DNA of 64,000 bases from Acinetobacter gerneri DSM 14967 = CIP 107464 = MTCC 9824 (lineage in GTDB: Bacteria; Pseudomonadota; Gammaproteobacteria; Pseudomonadales; Moraxellaceae). The stretch covers positions 2,451 to 66,450 of the forward strand of contig NZ_KB849537.1 in the NCBI RefSeq assembly GCF_000368565.1, in the 5' to 3' direction. Of the stretch, positions 1-7,916 are shown one piece after another; the first letter of the stretch is position 1, and each line of letters begins with the position of its first letter. Below the pieces are notes generated by a model, which did no database searches, was not told the DNA's origin, and was given only the letters and a program-made list of their open reading frames with translations. The position numbers were made by a program, and so were the translations under genes.

Positions 1-916
1 TATTACCTGCTGGGTCTGTTGCATTGGCTTTAATCTCATCACCATCTTTTAGACCTGGATTTGGAACTTCCCAGTGTCCTGTCGAATCAACATGTACAGT
101 TGCTGTCTTACCATCAGGATAAGTCACTGTCACTGTAGAATCCGGCTCTGCTGTACCTGTAATAGGATCTTTGCCATTAACAGGGTCAATCACTGGTTTT
201 GTAGGCGCAGTTTGGTCACCACCAATCACCTCACCTTTTCCTGAACCATTACCTGCAGGATCAGTCGCCTCAATTGTACCTTTTTCACCTTCTTCTAATG
301 GATTTTCAGGACCAATATGCCAATGACCACTTGGATCAACAATGGTCGTCACTGTATTACCATCTTTGTCTGTGATAATCACTTTTGAGCCAGGCTCACC
401 TGTACCACCAATACCGTTACTATTATTTTCAGTCACTGTTGGAATTGGAGGCGGTGTTTTATCCCCAGGATTGCTTGATGAACCGCCACTATCTGCAGCG
501 GCAGCAATGCCACCAATAACCGCAGCACCTGCCGCCCAAGGCAAGATCAAAGCAGCTAAGCCTTCATGATCTGATGATAACAATGCATCAACGCTATCAA
601 CATAATGATATTTAATCGTATCCGTTACAGCACCATTGGCATCACTAAATTCTGCCCATGCAACTTTTCCTTGATCATCTTCAAACACCAAAGTGTTATC
701 AGTAGTATTTTTATCATTAAAAAAGTGATCAACAACAATGGTTTCGCCATTTTTTAAAGTAATAACAGCAGCATTGCCACTTCTGGTTATTTTCGCAACA
801 TCATTCGGGTTAATCTTCAAGACAACCAATGAACTTTCAGTCAAGCTGACTTCATTTGCATCTGTTTGATTGATGGTCTGATGGCTTTGTTTTGAAATTA
901 TTGAAATTTTTGACAT
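1..916 (-). CDS. Bap-like Ig-repeat adhesin, N-terminal part (runs off window)
   Basis: The minus-strand frame is open from an ATG at 916 to the window edge (about 305 residues), so the 3' end is missing. An AGAGG ribosome site lies 8 nt upstream of the ATG. Residues 1-150 look like the prefix domain of Bap/BapA-type biofilm adhesins: a short beta-rich region with VVLKINPNDVAKI, then a hydrophobic Ala/Gly patch near residue 130 and a Gly/Ser linker. From about residue 165 come Ig-like repeats of the form GTGEPGSKV...DPSGHW...ATDPAGN, seen nearly twice before the edge. In this family dozens of such repeats precede a C-terminal type I secretion signal. The product is expected at the cell surface in adhesion and biofilm. 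Total length cannot be judged here. Confidence 0.88.
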   Translation of the reverse strand, partial: MSKISIISKQSHQTINQTDANEVSLTESSLVVLKINPNDVAKITRSGNAAVITLKNGETIVVDHFFNDKNTTDNTLVFEDDQGKVAWAEFSDANGAVTDTIKYHYVDSVDALLSSDHEGLAALILPWAAGAAVIGGIAAAADSGGSSSNPGDKTPPPIPTVTENNSNGIGGTGEPGSKVIITDKDGNTVTTIVDPSGHWHIGPENPLEEGEKGTIEATDPAGNGSGKGEVIGGDQTAPTKPVIDPVNGKDPITGTAEPDSTVTVTYPDGKTATVHVDSTGHWEVPNPGLKDGDEIKANATDPAGN

Positions 917-1372
917 AAAGAACGCCTCTAAGAATTATAAATACTGTCGCTGCTACGTTTCTCTTTCTCAGTAGAAAATCGCAACAACATCACAGCAAAA
1001 ACAAATAAACGTGATGATTATCACACTAATAATGGTATATGTATATTTATTTCACTATTTTTAAGATAAAAGTGATTTTATTTTTGCTTTGTTTCAAAAA
1101 ATGACTATATAACAATCAAAGGTTTAGCTTTATTAAAAAATAGCAATTTTAAAAGATTGACTTTTCAAAAAGTCTTAAAATAGGTTATTTTTGATTGAAG
1201 TTTCAATTATTTTATTTTGAAGCAATTTACTATAAATATATAATTTACAATCACTTAAAAATTAATATTTATAGAAAGGTTTATGTTTTTATATATTATT
1301 TTTTGTGTTTAAAGAGCTTAAAAAAAAAGAAGTATTAATCTACATTATTGTATTTTTGTGTTTTTTTGTAAT
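917..1372. other. AT-rich intergenic leader of the adhesin gene
   Basis: About 450 bp without a credible gene, extremely AT-rich, lying upstream of the minus-strand adhesin gene. It presumably holds the adhesin promoter and may bind a silencer of the H-NS type because of its composition. No specific operator could be singled out. Confidence 0.5.
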
Positions 1373-1405
1373 GGAGCAATAAGTGTTAATTATTGCTCCG
1401 TTTTT
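1373..1405. terminator. Bidirectional-looking terminator after the Na+/H+ antiporter gene
   Basis: Perfect 10-bp inverted repeat GGAGCAATAA (1373-1382) and TTATTGCTCC (1390-1399) with a 7-nt loop. It is followed by GTTTTTC on plus. On minus it is followed by an A/T-rich run containing six As. It lies 18 bp beyond the antiporter stop codon. Confidence 0.8.
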
Positions 1406-1416
1406 CTTTTTTGTGT

Positions 1417-2916
1417 TTAGAAATTGTTCGGATTTTCTAAACGTTTTACTTCTTGAACTTTACTAGGGTGATGTACTGCCGCAACACCATCATCATCACG
1501 CTTATCGACTAATGCTTCAGGGTTATATATCGTAATTGTTTCACGACCTTCACTATCTTCGCCCACAATATACTTAATACCTTTGCGATTCATTTTATTA
1601 CACATTCTTTGGTACCAACCTTTAAAACCCGTTTTAGGTTCATCAGGGTTATAATAAAATGCATTCATGACTTCTGGCAGACCTAAACCACAGACCACAC
1701 CCGATAGTAAAACGCTAATAAAGGTATAGCCGATCAAAATACTGCTATATTCACGTAACTCTGGAATATTGGCTACCGCAAGAATCAATGCCAATGAAAT
1801 ACCGCCACGTACCCCGCCCCAAGACAAAATGGCGAGACTTCCGTTGTACGTTTTCTTTCTGAATGATGGGAAAAATGCAAATGCCAAGAAGTTTGCTGCA
1901 AAACGTGAAAGGTGCAAGATAATAAAAGCAACAATACCGCCTAATATTAAACTTGTACTCAGATCTAAAATAAAAATTTCTAGTCCAATCAAAGTGAATA
2001 GGAAGGAATTAATAATACCTTCCACCGTATGCCAAAAATGGTTTACTTCACGAATTTCACGATCTTGTAAAATTTCCTTCCATTTATTACCAACAATCAG
2101 TCCACCGATAACACAGGCAATCGGTGCAGAAGCATGCGCAAATAAAGCAACCAAATAAGAACCACATGCCAATAAAGCAGTCGTTAAAATCAAAGATTCC
2201 ATTTCATGTTTACCACGCAGTAAACGTAAAATGCCCAGACCAAAGGCCCACCCAATAATCACTGCCACAACGATTTCATAAAGCAAATTTTGTAAAGTGA
2301 CCCAGATACTAAAATGTTCCCCTTCTAATACATTCAACAAAGTCATAAATAATGCAATACACATTGCATCATTAAATAGTGATTCACCTTCGAGTTTTAC
2401 AATCAAATGATGTGGTGCACGAACCGAACTCAATACCCCTTTGATCCCAATCGGGTCTGTTGCACCCAAAGCCGATCCCAACAATAACAGCACTAAAATT
2501 GGAACAGGATTCCCGATCAAATATTGAAAGCCATAAATCAGCCCAGCAAAAAAGATTGCACACAGAACCAAAGCGATGGTTGCCAAAATACTGATCGGTT
2601 TCCAGTAGCTTCTTAAATCCGAAACTTTAAATTTGAGTGCCGATGAGGTCAGGATAAAGCAAATCACACCATTCACTAAAAAATCATAAAAATCGATTTT
2701 CCGAACAGCTTCTTCAATGTTGTGAATGTTAATGGTTATAAAATGATTACCACTTAAAAGACTCGCCCCCCATTGTAAAAGGAAGACAAAAATTGCTGAA
2801 ACAATAGGCACACCGATTGCTTGCGGAAAATCCAGAATACGCTTATTAAAAATTGTAGTCGCAATGGATAAAGCAAAAACGACGGTTAAAATTTGGAGTA
2901 TGAAAAAATTACCCAT
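1417..2916 (-). CDS. Na+/H+ antiporter, CPA1/NhaP-type
   Basis: A 499-residue inner-membrane protein with about twelve hydrophobic segments from residue 5 to about 425, then a charged cytoplasmic tail of about 75 residues. The CPA1 signature is clear in the segment GATDPIGIKGVLSSVRAP followed by GESLFNDAMCI, which holds the ion-binding acidic residues (ATDP and ND). The family exchanges Na+ or K+ for protons and serves pH and salt homeostasis. The gene stands alone, reading toward the adhesin, with a terminator right after it. ATG at 2916 is the first start in frame. Ion preference and kinetics cannot be read from the sequence. Confidence 0.9.
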   Translation of the reverse strand: MGNFFILQILTVVFALSIATTIFNKRILDFPQAIGVPIVSAIFVFLLQWGASLLSGNHFITINIHNIEEAVRKIDFYDFLVNGVICFILTSSALKFKVSDLRSYWKPISILATIALVLCAIFFAGLIYGFQYLIGNPVPILVLLLLGSALGATDPIGIKGVLSSVRAPHHLIVKLEGESLFNDAMCIALFMTLLNVLEGEHFSIWVTLQNLLYEIVVAVIIGWAFGLGILRLLRGKHEMESLILTTALLACGSYLVALFAHASAPIACVIGGLIVGNKWKEILQDREIREVNHFWHTVEGIINSFLFTLIGLEIFILDLSTSLILGGIVAFIILHLSRFAANFLAFAFFPSFRKKTYNGSLAILSWGGVRGGISLALILAVANIPELREYSSILIGYTFISVLLSGVVCGLGLPEVMNAFYYNPDEPKTGFKGWYQRMCNKMNRKGIKYIVGEDSEGRETITIYNPEALVDKRDDDGVAAVHHPSKVQEVKRLENPNNF

Positions 2917-3514
2917 GCAAACCCTTATTAATTTTTAATTTATGAATGAAGTTAGACACAGACTCATCAAACATTTCGACCGCCGAATCGAAAGCAGAAA
3001 TGAAAAAAGAAAAAGAATGCAAAAATATTTTACAAAAAATGTTGCTTTTATGTCCCCCTAAAATTACATCTTTTTTACATAAAAAATCCCATAAAATTTG
3101 GGATCACATTGAGACCGATAAAAAATCGAAAATATAAACCATATTTATTAGACTTCTTTCATAAATTAAAAAAGATCTGGTATTTTGGTGAAAAATATCA
3201 TACGGTCACATCTACCGTGAGTCATTTAATTTACTTTGCGTAGACAATCTTTCTTACTTTGTTTTTGGACAAAGTAAGCAAAACCATTTGTCGAACAAAT
3301 GGGCATACATCCCTGTAGCCCTTGTTCGACGGACGGCATCCTGCCTTAATTGCAAATTTCATTAGGATTTGAAGCAAAATGATTAGAGTATAACTTTGAG
3401 CAATAAATGACTTATGCAAGAACTCTATTAAATAACTTACATAAATAGATTTTAGATTAAAATTATTCAAGGGATTAAATCCCCCAATCACGATTAAAAA
3501 TCGTTGAATGGAAT
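2917..3514. other. Intergenic region with inverted repeats; no convincing gene
   Basis: About 600 bp between the antiporter and ypfJ. The two short frames present (63 and 86 codons) have no good ribosome site and no recognisable domain. The stretch 3240-3350 contains stacked inverted repeats (listed separately) that look like a dispersed Acinetobacter intergenic repeat rather than coding sequence. Confidence 0.5.
3240..3350. repeat. Intergenic palindromic repeat, probable dispersed element
   Basis: Two adjacent perfect inverted repeats are visible: CTTACTTTG (3253-3261) with CAAAGTAAG (3270-3278), and CCATTTGT (3284-3291) with ACAAATGG (3295-3302). A GTTCGACGGACGGCATCC stretch follows near 3325-3342. 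From memory, similar strings recur between genes in Acinetobacter genomes. That multi-copy status is not demonstrated within this window. Confidence 0.45.
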
Positions 3515-3549
3515 AAAAAAACTCAACTGGTCTAGCGTTGAGTTTTTTT
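3515..3549. terminator. Terminator after ypfJ
   Basis: A-run plus ACTCAAC (3515-3527) pairs with GTTGAGT plus T-run (3537-3549), loop of 9 nt. It lies 20 bp past the ypfJ stop on minus and has T-runs in both directions. Confidence 0.8.
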
Positions 3550-3569
3550 AAATGAACGAGAAATACAAA

Positions 3570-4457
3570 TCAAATACTTGATTTAAAAGTATCGCATTGG
3601 TTGATATCACCCGATTTAAAACCAGTTTGGAACCATTGCATACGCTGTGCACTTGTACCGTGAGTAAAACTATCTGGCACTACCTGCCCTGTAGCACGGC
3701 GTTGTAGATAGTCATCACCAATTTTTTGTGCTGCATCCATCGCAACTTCTATATCACCTTGCTGCAAGAAATTCGTTCTTTCCTGAGTATGATTTGCCCA
3801 AACACCCGCAAGACAATCCGCTTGCAACTCCTGGCGAACTGAAAGCTGATTACCTTGAACTTTAGAAGACTGCTGGCGAGCCTGTTGAACTTGTGAAGAA
3901 ATACCTAACAAGTTTTGAACATGGTGGCCGACCTCGTGTGCGATCACATAAGCTTTGGCAAAGTCACCAGCCTGTTTAGAGGAAGAGTTTGCATCCCCCG
4001 AAATTCCCATCTGCTGGCGCATATCTCTAAAGAAATTGGTATCAATATAGACTTTTTGATCAGCTGGGCAATAAAACGGCCCCATAGCCGACTCGGCAGT
4101 CCCACATCCCGAACGCACAGCACCAGTAAACATGACTAAACGTGGGGCTTTGTATTGCATATTATTTTGCTGAAAAATCGGAGTCCATGTATCTTCCGTA
4201 TCCGCAAGAACCGTCTTAACAAATGCACCATCCTCCTTTTGTTCAGCAGTCAAACTTTCAGGATTGGCTTGTTGAGGTTGGCTTTGCGTGGTGAGTTGCT
4301 TAGTCGCCTGATAAGTTTGCTGCGGATCAGCACCAAAAAACTTCCAAGCAACAAACGCTACAACCAAACCGAGAATACTAATCCCCCCAGCCTTTACCCC
4401 ACCGCCGCCACGTTGATCTTCCACATTACCGCTTTCGCGTCGACCTTTCCAAAGCAT
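3570..4457 (-). CDS. ypfJ: YpfJ-type neutral zinc metallopeptidase
   Basis: A 295-residue protein with a Gly-rich N-terminal cytoplasmic part (GGGG at 17-20), one membrane segment at about 26-42, and an external catalytic domain. The zinc-binding motif HEVGH is at residues 174-178, followed by the conserved QELQADCLAGVWAN segment that carries the third ligand. This matches the YpfJ/KPN_02809 family (zinc_peptidase domain, usual length about 285-300). Its physiological substrate is not known. It is a single-gene unit with a terminator on its 3' side, and DUF808 lies upstream in the same orientation 145 bp away. Confidence 0.9.
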   Translation of the reverse strand: MLWKGRRESGNVEDQRGGGGVKAGGISILGLVVAFVAWKFFGADPQQTYQATKQLTTQSQPQQANPESLTAEQKEDGAFVKTVLADTEDTWTPIFQQNNMQYKAPRLVMFTGAVRSGCGTAESAMGPFYCPADQKVYIDTNFFRDMRQQMGISGDANSSSKQAGDFAKAYVIAHEVGHHVQNLLGISSQVQQARQQSSKVQGNQLSVRQELQADCLAGVWANHTQERTNFLQQGDIEVAMDAAQKIGDDYLQRRATGQVVPDSFTHGTSAQRMQWFQTGFKSGDINQCDTFKSSI

Positions 4458-4602
4458 TGTGATTTTCCTTAATTATTTTCCATTATTATAGGCTCTGATC
4501 ATGATAAAAAACATGAATTGTAATAACCTCAAAATGGTACATATGCTTGATATAAAACAAAACTGTGTACCACCGCTCATTTGTTTTACATATAAAGTAA
4601 TT

Positions 4603-5523
4603 TTAGTGAGATTTTTTCCAGATTTTCCCGAACAACTTCACAATTAATAATACGACAAATCCAGCAATTATACCCAAACCAAAATTAAGTAAGGTGGGTG
4701 TTACTGCACCTATAATATTACCAACACTAGGAATATGTTCAATATGATCAACGGTATTTTCAGTTAAATGATGCAAAACAGGAACAGCGTGATTGATAAT
4801 CCCGCCACCCACCAAAAACATCGCAATCGTGCCGACAAAAGTCAGTGTTTTCATCAAAATTGGAGCAAATGCCAATAATCCTCGACCTATTGATTGTTGT
4901 ACGGTAGATACTTTTTTTGTCAGATAAAGTCCAAGATCATCAATTTTGACAATCATAGCGACAAATCCATAAACACCTACAGTCATAATGACTGCAATAA
5001 TAGACAAAACAGCTACTTTATTGGCAAATGAGGTTGTGGCAACTGTTCCCAGTGAAATCACCACAATTTCAGCAGATAATACAAAATCGGTACGAATTGC
5101 ACCTTTGATTTTCTCTTTTTCAAAAGTCGCTAAATCTATTTCTTTTTCATTTAATTCTTCAGTTGCATCTTCAACCGTTTTTGCCTTTTTATGCTGAAAC
5201 GTATGAATTACTTTTTCAACGCCTTCATAGCATAAAAACAAGCCTCCAATCATCAATAGAGGACTGATTAACCACGGAGCTACAACACTGATCAAAAGTG
5301 CAAGAGGAACTAAAATGAGTTTATTTACAAAAGAACCTTTGGCGACACCTAAAACCACAGGTATCTCTCGTTCAGAACGTACACCTGACACTTGTTGCGC
5401 ATTTAAAGCAAGATCATCCCCCAAGACACCTGCTGTTTTTTTTGCTGCTACTTTACTCATCACAGCGACATCGTCCAGTACAGTTGCAATGTCATCCAAT
5501 AAGATCAATAAGCTACTCGCCAT
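4603..5523 (-). CDS. yedI: DUF808 family membrane protein (YedI-like)
   Basis: A 306-residue multi-pass membrane protein. The N-terminus ([20 protein letters not shown]) is the hallmark of DUF808/YedI, followed by the conserved [16 protein letters not shown] stretch. Hydrophobic segments lie roughly at 68-95, 145-195, 215-245 and 275-300, separated by a charged loop rich in Glu/Lys near 112-140. The family is found in most Gram-negative bacteria and has no established function. The gene has its own start (ATG at 5523) and faces away from trpS, so the 5524-5717 gap holds two divergent promoters. Confidence 0.88.
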   Translation of the reverse strand: MASSLLILLDDIATVLDDVAVMSKVAAKKTAGVLGDDLALNAQQVSGVRSEREIPVVLGVAKGSFVNKLILVPLALLISVVAPWLISPLLMIGGLFLCYEGVEKVIHTFQHKKAKTVEDATEELNEKEIDLATFEKEKIKGAIRTDFVLSAEIVVISLGTVATTSFANKVAVLSIIAVIMTVGVYGFVAMIVKIDDLGLYLTKKVSTVQQSIGRGLLAFAPILMKTLTFVGTIAMFLVGGGIINHAVPVLHHLTENTVDHIEHIPSVGNIIGAVTPTLLNFGLGIIAGFVVLLIVKLFGKIWKKSH

Positions 5524-5631
5524 TTTTATTCCTTATTCATTTGATTTGGCAATTTAATAAAATTTTAAGCTTTAATTTTAAAAAAAGTAATCCGTTGTAC
5601 AAATTATATTGAAAATAACATCATTATTTTC

Positions 5632-5661
5632 CTGACATAAAAAAAAATAATCCCGTACAAT
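5632..5661 (+). promoter_or_regulatory. Probable sigma-70 promoter of trpS
   Basis: CTGACA (5632-5637) and TACAAT (5656-5661) with an 18-bp spacer, about 57 bp before the trpS ATG. Both boxes match the consensus in five of six positions. Confidence 0.55.
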
Positions 5662-5717
5662 ATATCGCATTCGTAGAAACAACAGATGTCGCACACACGA
5701 CTTTGGATATTAAGATA

Positions 5718-6731
5718 ATGAGTAATCAAGACAATCGCCCGATCATCTTGACCGGCGACCGTCCAACTGGACAACTTCATTTAGGTCATTTCGTAGGTTC
5801 GTTACGTTCACGTGTAGGCTTACAAGATTCGCATCATCAACATTTATTATTGGCAGATGCACAAGCTCTCACAGACAATGCTGACAACTTCGAAAAAGTT
5901 CGTCGCAATATTATCGAAGTTGCTACCGATTATCTTGCTGTAGGGATTGATCCAACCAAGACCACGATTTGTGTGCAATCTTGCTTACCAGCGCTGAACG
6001 AACTTACGATGTTGTATCTCAACTTTGTGACTGTTGCTCGTTTAGAACGTAATCCAACAATTAAATCTGAAATCCAAATGCGTGGTTTCGAGCGTGATAT
6101 TCCTGCTGGATTCCTATGCTACCCTGTTGCACAGGCTGCTGACATTACAGCATTTAAAGCTACGGTTGTTCCTGTAGGTGAAGACCAAATTCCGATGATT
6201 GAACAAACCAATGAAATTGTTCGTCGTTTAAATCGTCAAATTGGTCAAGATATTTTGCCTGAATGTAAGGCATTACTTTCAAATATGGGACGTTTACCTG
6301 GTTTTGATGGTAAGGCGAAAATGTCTAAATCTTTGGGCAATACCATCGTGCTTGATGCCTCTGATAAAGACATCAAAAAAGCAGTAAATGCTATGTATAC
6401 CGACCCAAATCACCTTCGTATCGAAGATCCAGGTCAAGTTGAAGGTAATGTGGTCTTTACTTATCTTGATGCTTTCGATCCAAATAAAGAAGAAGTTGAA
6501 GAGTTGAAAGCACATTATCGTCGTGGTGGATTAGGCGATGGTACTGTGAAAAAACGTCTTGAAGCCGTATTGAAAGAGCTGATCGGTCCAATCCGTGAAC
6601 GTCGCCAAGAACTTGCCAAAGATCCTGATTATATTATGGATATCTTGAAACAAGGTACGGATAAATGCCGAATCATCACCCAAGAAACTTTGGATGAAGT
6701 TAAAAATGGTCTAGGTGTGTTTCATTTTTAA
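5718..6731 (+). CDS. trpS: Tryptophanyl-tRNA synthetase
   Basis: A 337-residue class Ic aminoacyl-tRNA synthetase that charges tRNA-Trp with tryptophan in the cytoplasm. The HIGH-type motif HLGH is at residues 21-24, preceded by the TGDRPTGQ loop, and KMSKS is at 201-205. The length is typical (330-345). An in-frame TTG lies five codons upstream, but the ATG at 5718 fits the family N-terminus better and is chosen. The ribosome site is weak in either case. The gene is followed by an intrinsic terminator and then the Aar-like sRNA, the order described for Acinetobacter baylyi. Confidence 0.95.
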   Translation: MSNQDNRPIILTGDRPTGQLHLGHFVGSLRSRVGLQDSHHQHLLLADAQALTDNADNFEKVRRNIIEVATDYLAVGIDPTKTTICVQSCLPALNELTMLYLNFVTVARLERNPTIKSEIQMRGFERDIPAGFLCYPVAQAADITAFKATVVPVGEDQIPMIEQTNEIVRRLNRQIGQDILPECKALLSNMGRLPGFDGKAKMSKSLGNTIVLDASDKDIKKAVNAMYTDPNHLRIEDPGQVEGNVVFTYLDAFDPNKEEVEELKAHYRRGGLGDGTVKKRLEAVLKELIGPIRERRQELAKDPDYIMDILKQGTDKCRIITQETLDEVKNGLGVFHF

Positions 6732-6754
6732 TTATTATAATAAGTAATTAATTT

Positions 6755-6783
6755 AAAAGCTTTTCTTCGGGAAAGCTTTTTTT
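6755..6783 (+). terminator. Terminator of trpS
   Basis: AAAAGCTTTTC, TTCG loop, GAAAGCTTTTTTT: a hairpin with one imperfection, closed by a stable UUCG-type loop and followed by seven Ts. Confidence 0.85.
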
Positions 6784-6819
6784 CACCCCATAAAAATAAT
6801 ATGATTAACATCACATTTT

Positions 6820-6998
6820 TTACATTATTTAACAAACATATCACATTAAAGTCTTTTCACTCATATCTAATTATCATAAGATATCTTCAATGCATATAAG
6901 TTGATCCCAAAAAGCTTATAGCAACCATTTAACCGGATCTGTGAGAGCAGATTCGTTGTACTACGCAATGACAACCCCAATCATTGCGTATTTTTTTG
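6820..6998 (+). ncRNA. aar: Aar-like small RNA downstream of trpS (5' end approximate)
   Basis: The gap between trpS and yqiJ carries a strong intrinsic terminator: TACGCAATGA (6962-6971) pairs perfectly with TCATTGCGTA (6981-6990) across a 9-nt loop CAACCCCAA, followed by seven Ts. No open frame precedes it, so it ends a non-coding transcript. Aar of A. baylyi is an Hfq-dependent sRNA of about 180 nt next to trpS, linked to amino-acid metabolism. Position and orientation here match. The start is set by that length. An alternative promoter (TTTCAC, 16-bp spacer, TAAGAT just upstream of 6890) would give about 105 nt. Identity is inferred from synteny and the terminator, not from alignment. Confidence 0.6.
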
Positions 6999-7238
6999 TC
7001 TTTTTTTGATGAATTTTCATTGTTAAATGATCTCAGTCTTACAACATTTCCAATGCCTAACTTCCATATTTTAACGATAAGTTATTATTTTAATATAATT
7101 TTTTAAAAATAAAAATTTCGAGTTATTTTTTTCTATATTTTGATTCTATTTATGATTGATCTTTAACTGTGATCTTGTTTTAATCAAATGAATTGAATAT
7201 ATATTTTCTTACTCTAAATATAATGAGCATCTAAAATA

Positions 7239-7886
7239 ATGTGGGACATCATTTTACACCCCAACAATATGGTCTTTAGCATTAGTATTTGTCTAATGCT
7301 GCTTCTTGGTATTTTTGAAGGGCTTTTACTTATCGTTGGTTCAACAACACAAGGATTTTTAGATCAGTTTGTACCTGATCAACTCAGTGATCTGCAACAT
7401 CATCCTGAGATTGAAACTCAAGCAGATCACAGCCTAAGTGTTAAATTTTTGGATTGGCTTTATCTAGGCCGCGTCCCTGTTTTAGTTTGGTTAATTATTT
7501 TTTTAACAACCTACGGATTGACGGGTTTTATTTGTCAGATTATTTTTTTCAAAATTAGCGCACATTATTTACCTGCATGGATCATTGCTCCAGTTTGTCT
7601 TTTTTTATGTATGCCACTGGTTCGTGTATGTGCAGCGATTATTGCAAAAATTTTACCCAAAGATGAAACCACAGCAATCCATGCTGAAGATCTCATTGGG
7701 CGAAAAGCTGTTATCGTTTTAGGGCAAGCCAAACAGCACTCACCTGCTGAGGCTAAAGTTCAAGATCAGTTTGGACAAATACATTACATCTTAGTCGAAC
7801 CTGAATCCGACATTATTTTTAATCAAGGTCAAGAAGTTTTATTGACGCAAAAAACACAACAAGGTTTTCAAGCAATTGAAATCTAA
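7239..7886 (+). CDS. yqiJ: YqiJ-like inner-membrane OB-fold protein
   Basis: A 215-residue protein with a membrane segment at about 11-33, two more near 85-110 and 117-138, and a soluble C-terminal domain from about 150 that fits the YqiJ/NfeD-type OB fold (the EDLIGRKAVIV and KVQDQFGQIHYILVEP segments). In E. coli and relatives yqiJ precedes the flotillin gene yqiK, and the same pair is seen here with a 30-bp gap. NfeD-type partners are thought to work with SPFH proteins in membrane microdomains. ATG at 7239 follows an AT-rich leader without a clear Shine-Dalgarno. The family assignment rests on architecture and partner. Confidence 0.8.
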   Translation: MWDIILHPNNMVFSISICLMLLLGIFEGLLLIVGSTTQGFLDQFVPDQLSDLQHHPEIETQADHSLSVKFLDWLYLGRVPVLVWLIIFLTTYGLTGFICQIIFFKISAHYLPAWIIAPVCLFLCMPLVRVCAAIIAKILPKDETTAIHAEDLIGRKAVIVLGQAKQHSPAEAKVQDQFGQIHYILVEPESDIIFNQGQEVLLTQKTQQGFQAIEI

Positions 7887-7916
7887 ATTTATAATCAAAT
7901 AAATGAGAAGATTTAC

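Noticed and set aside
2946..3137. 63-codon plus-strand frame after the antiporter gene
   Set aside because: Lys-rich low-complexity translation, no ribosome site, AT-rich gap; looks like a chance frame.
3231..3491. 86-codon minus-strand frame
   Set aside because: Its C-terminal half runs through the palindromic repeat. The reading is a by-product of that repeat rather than a gene.
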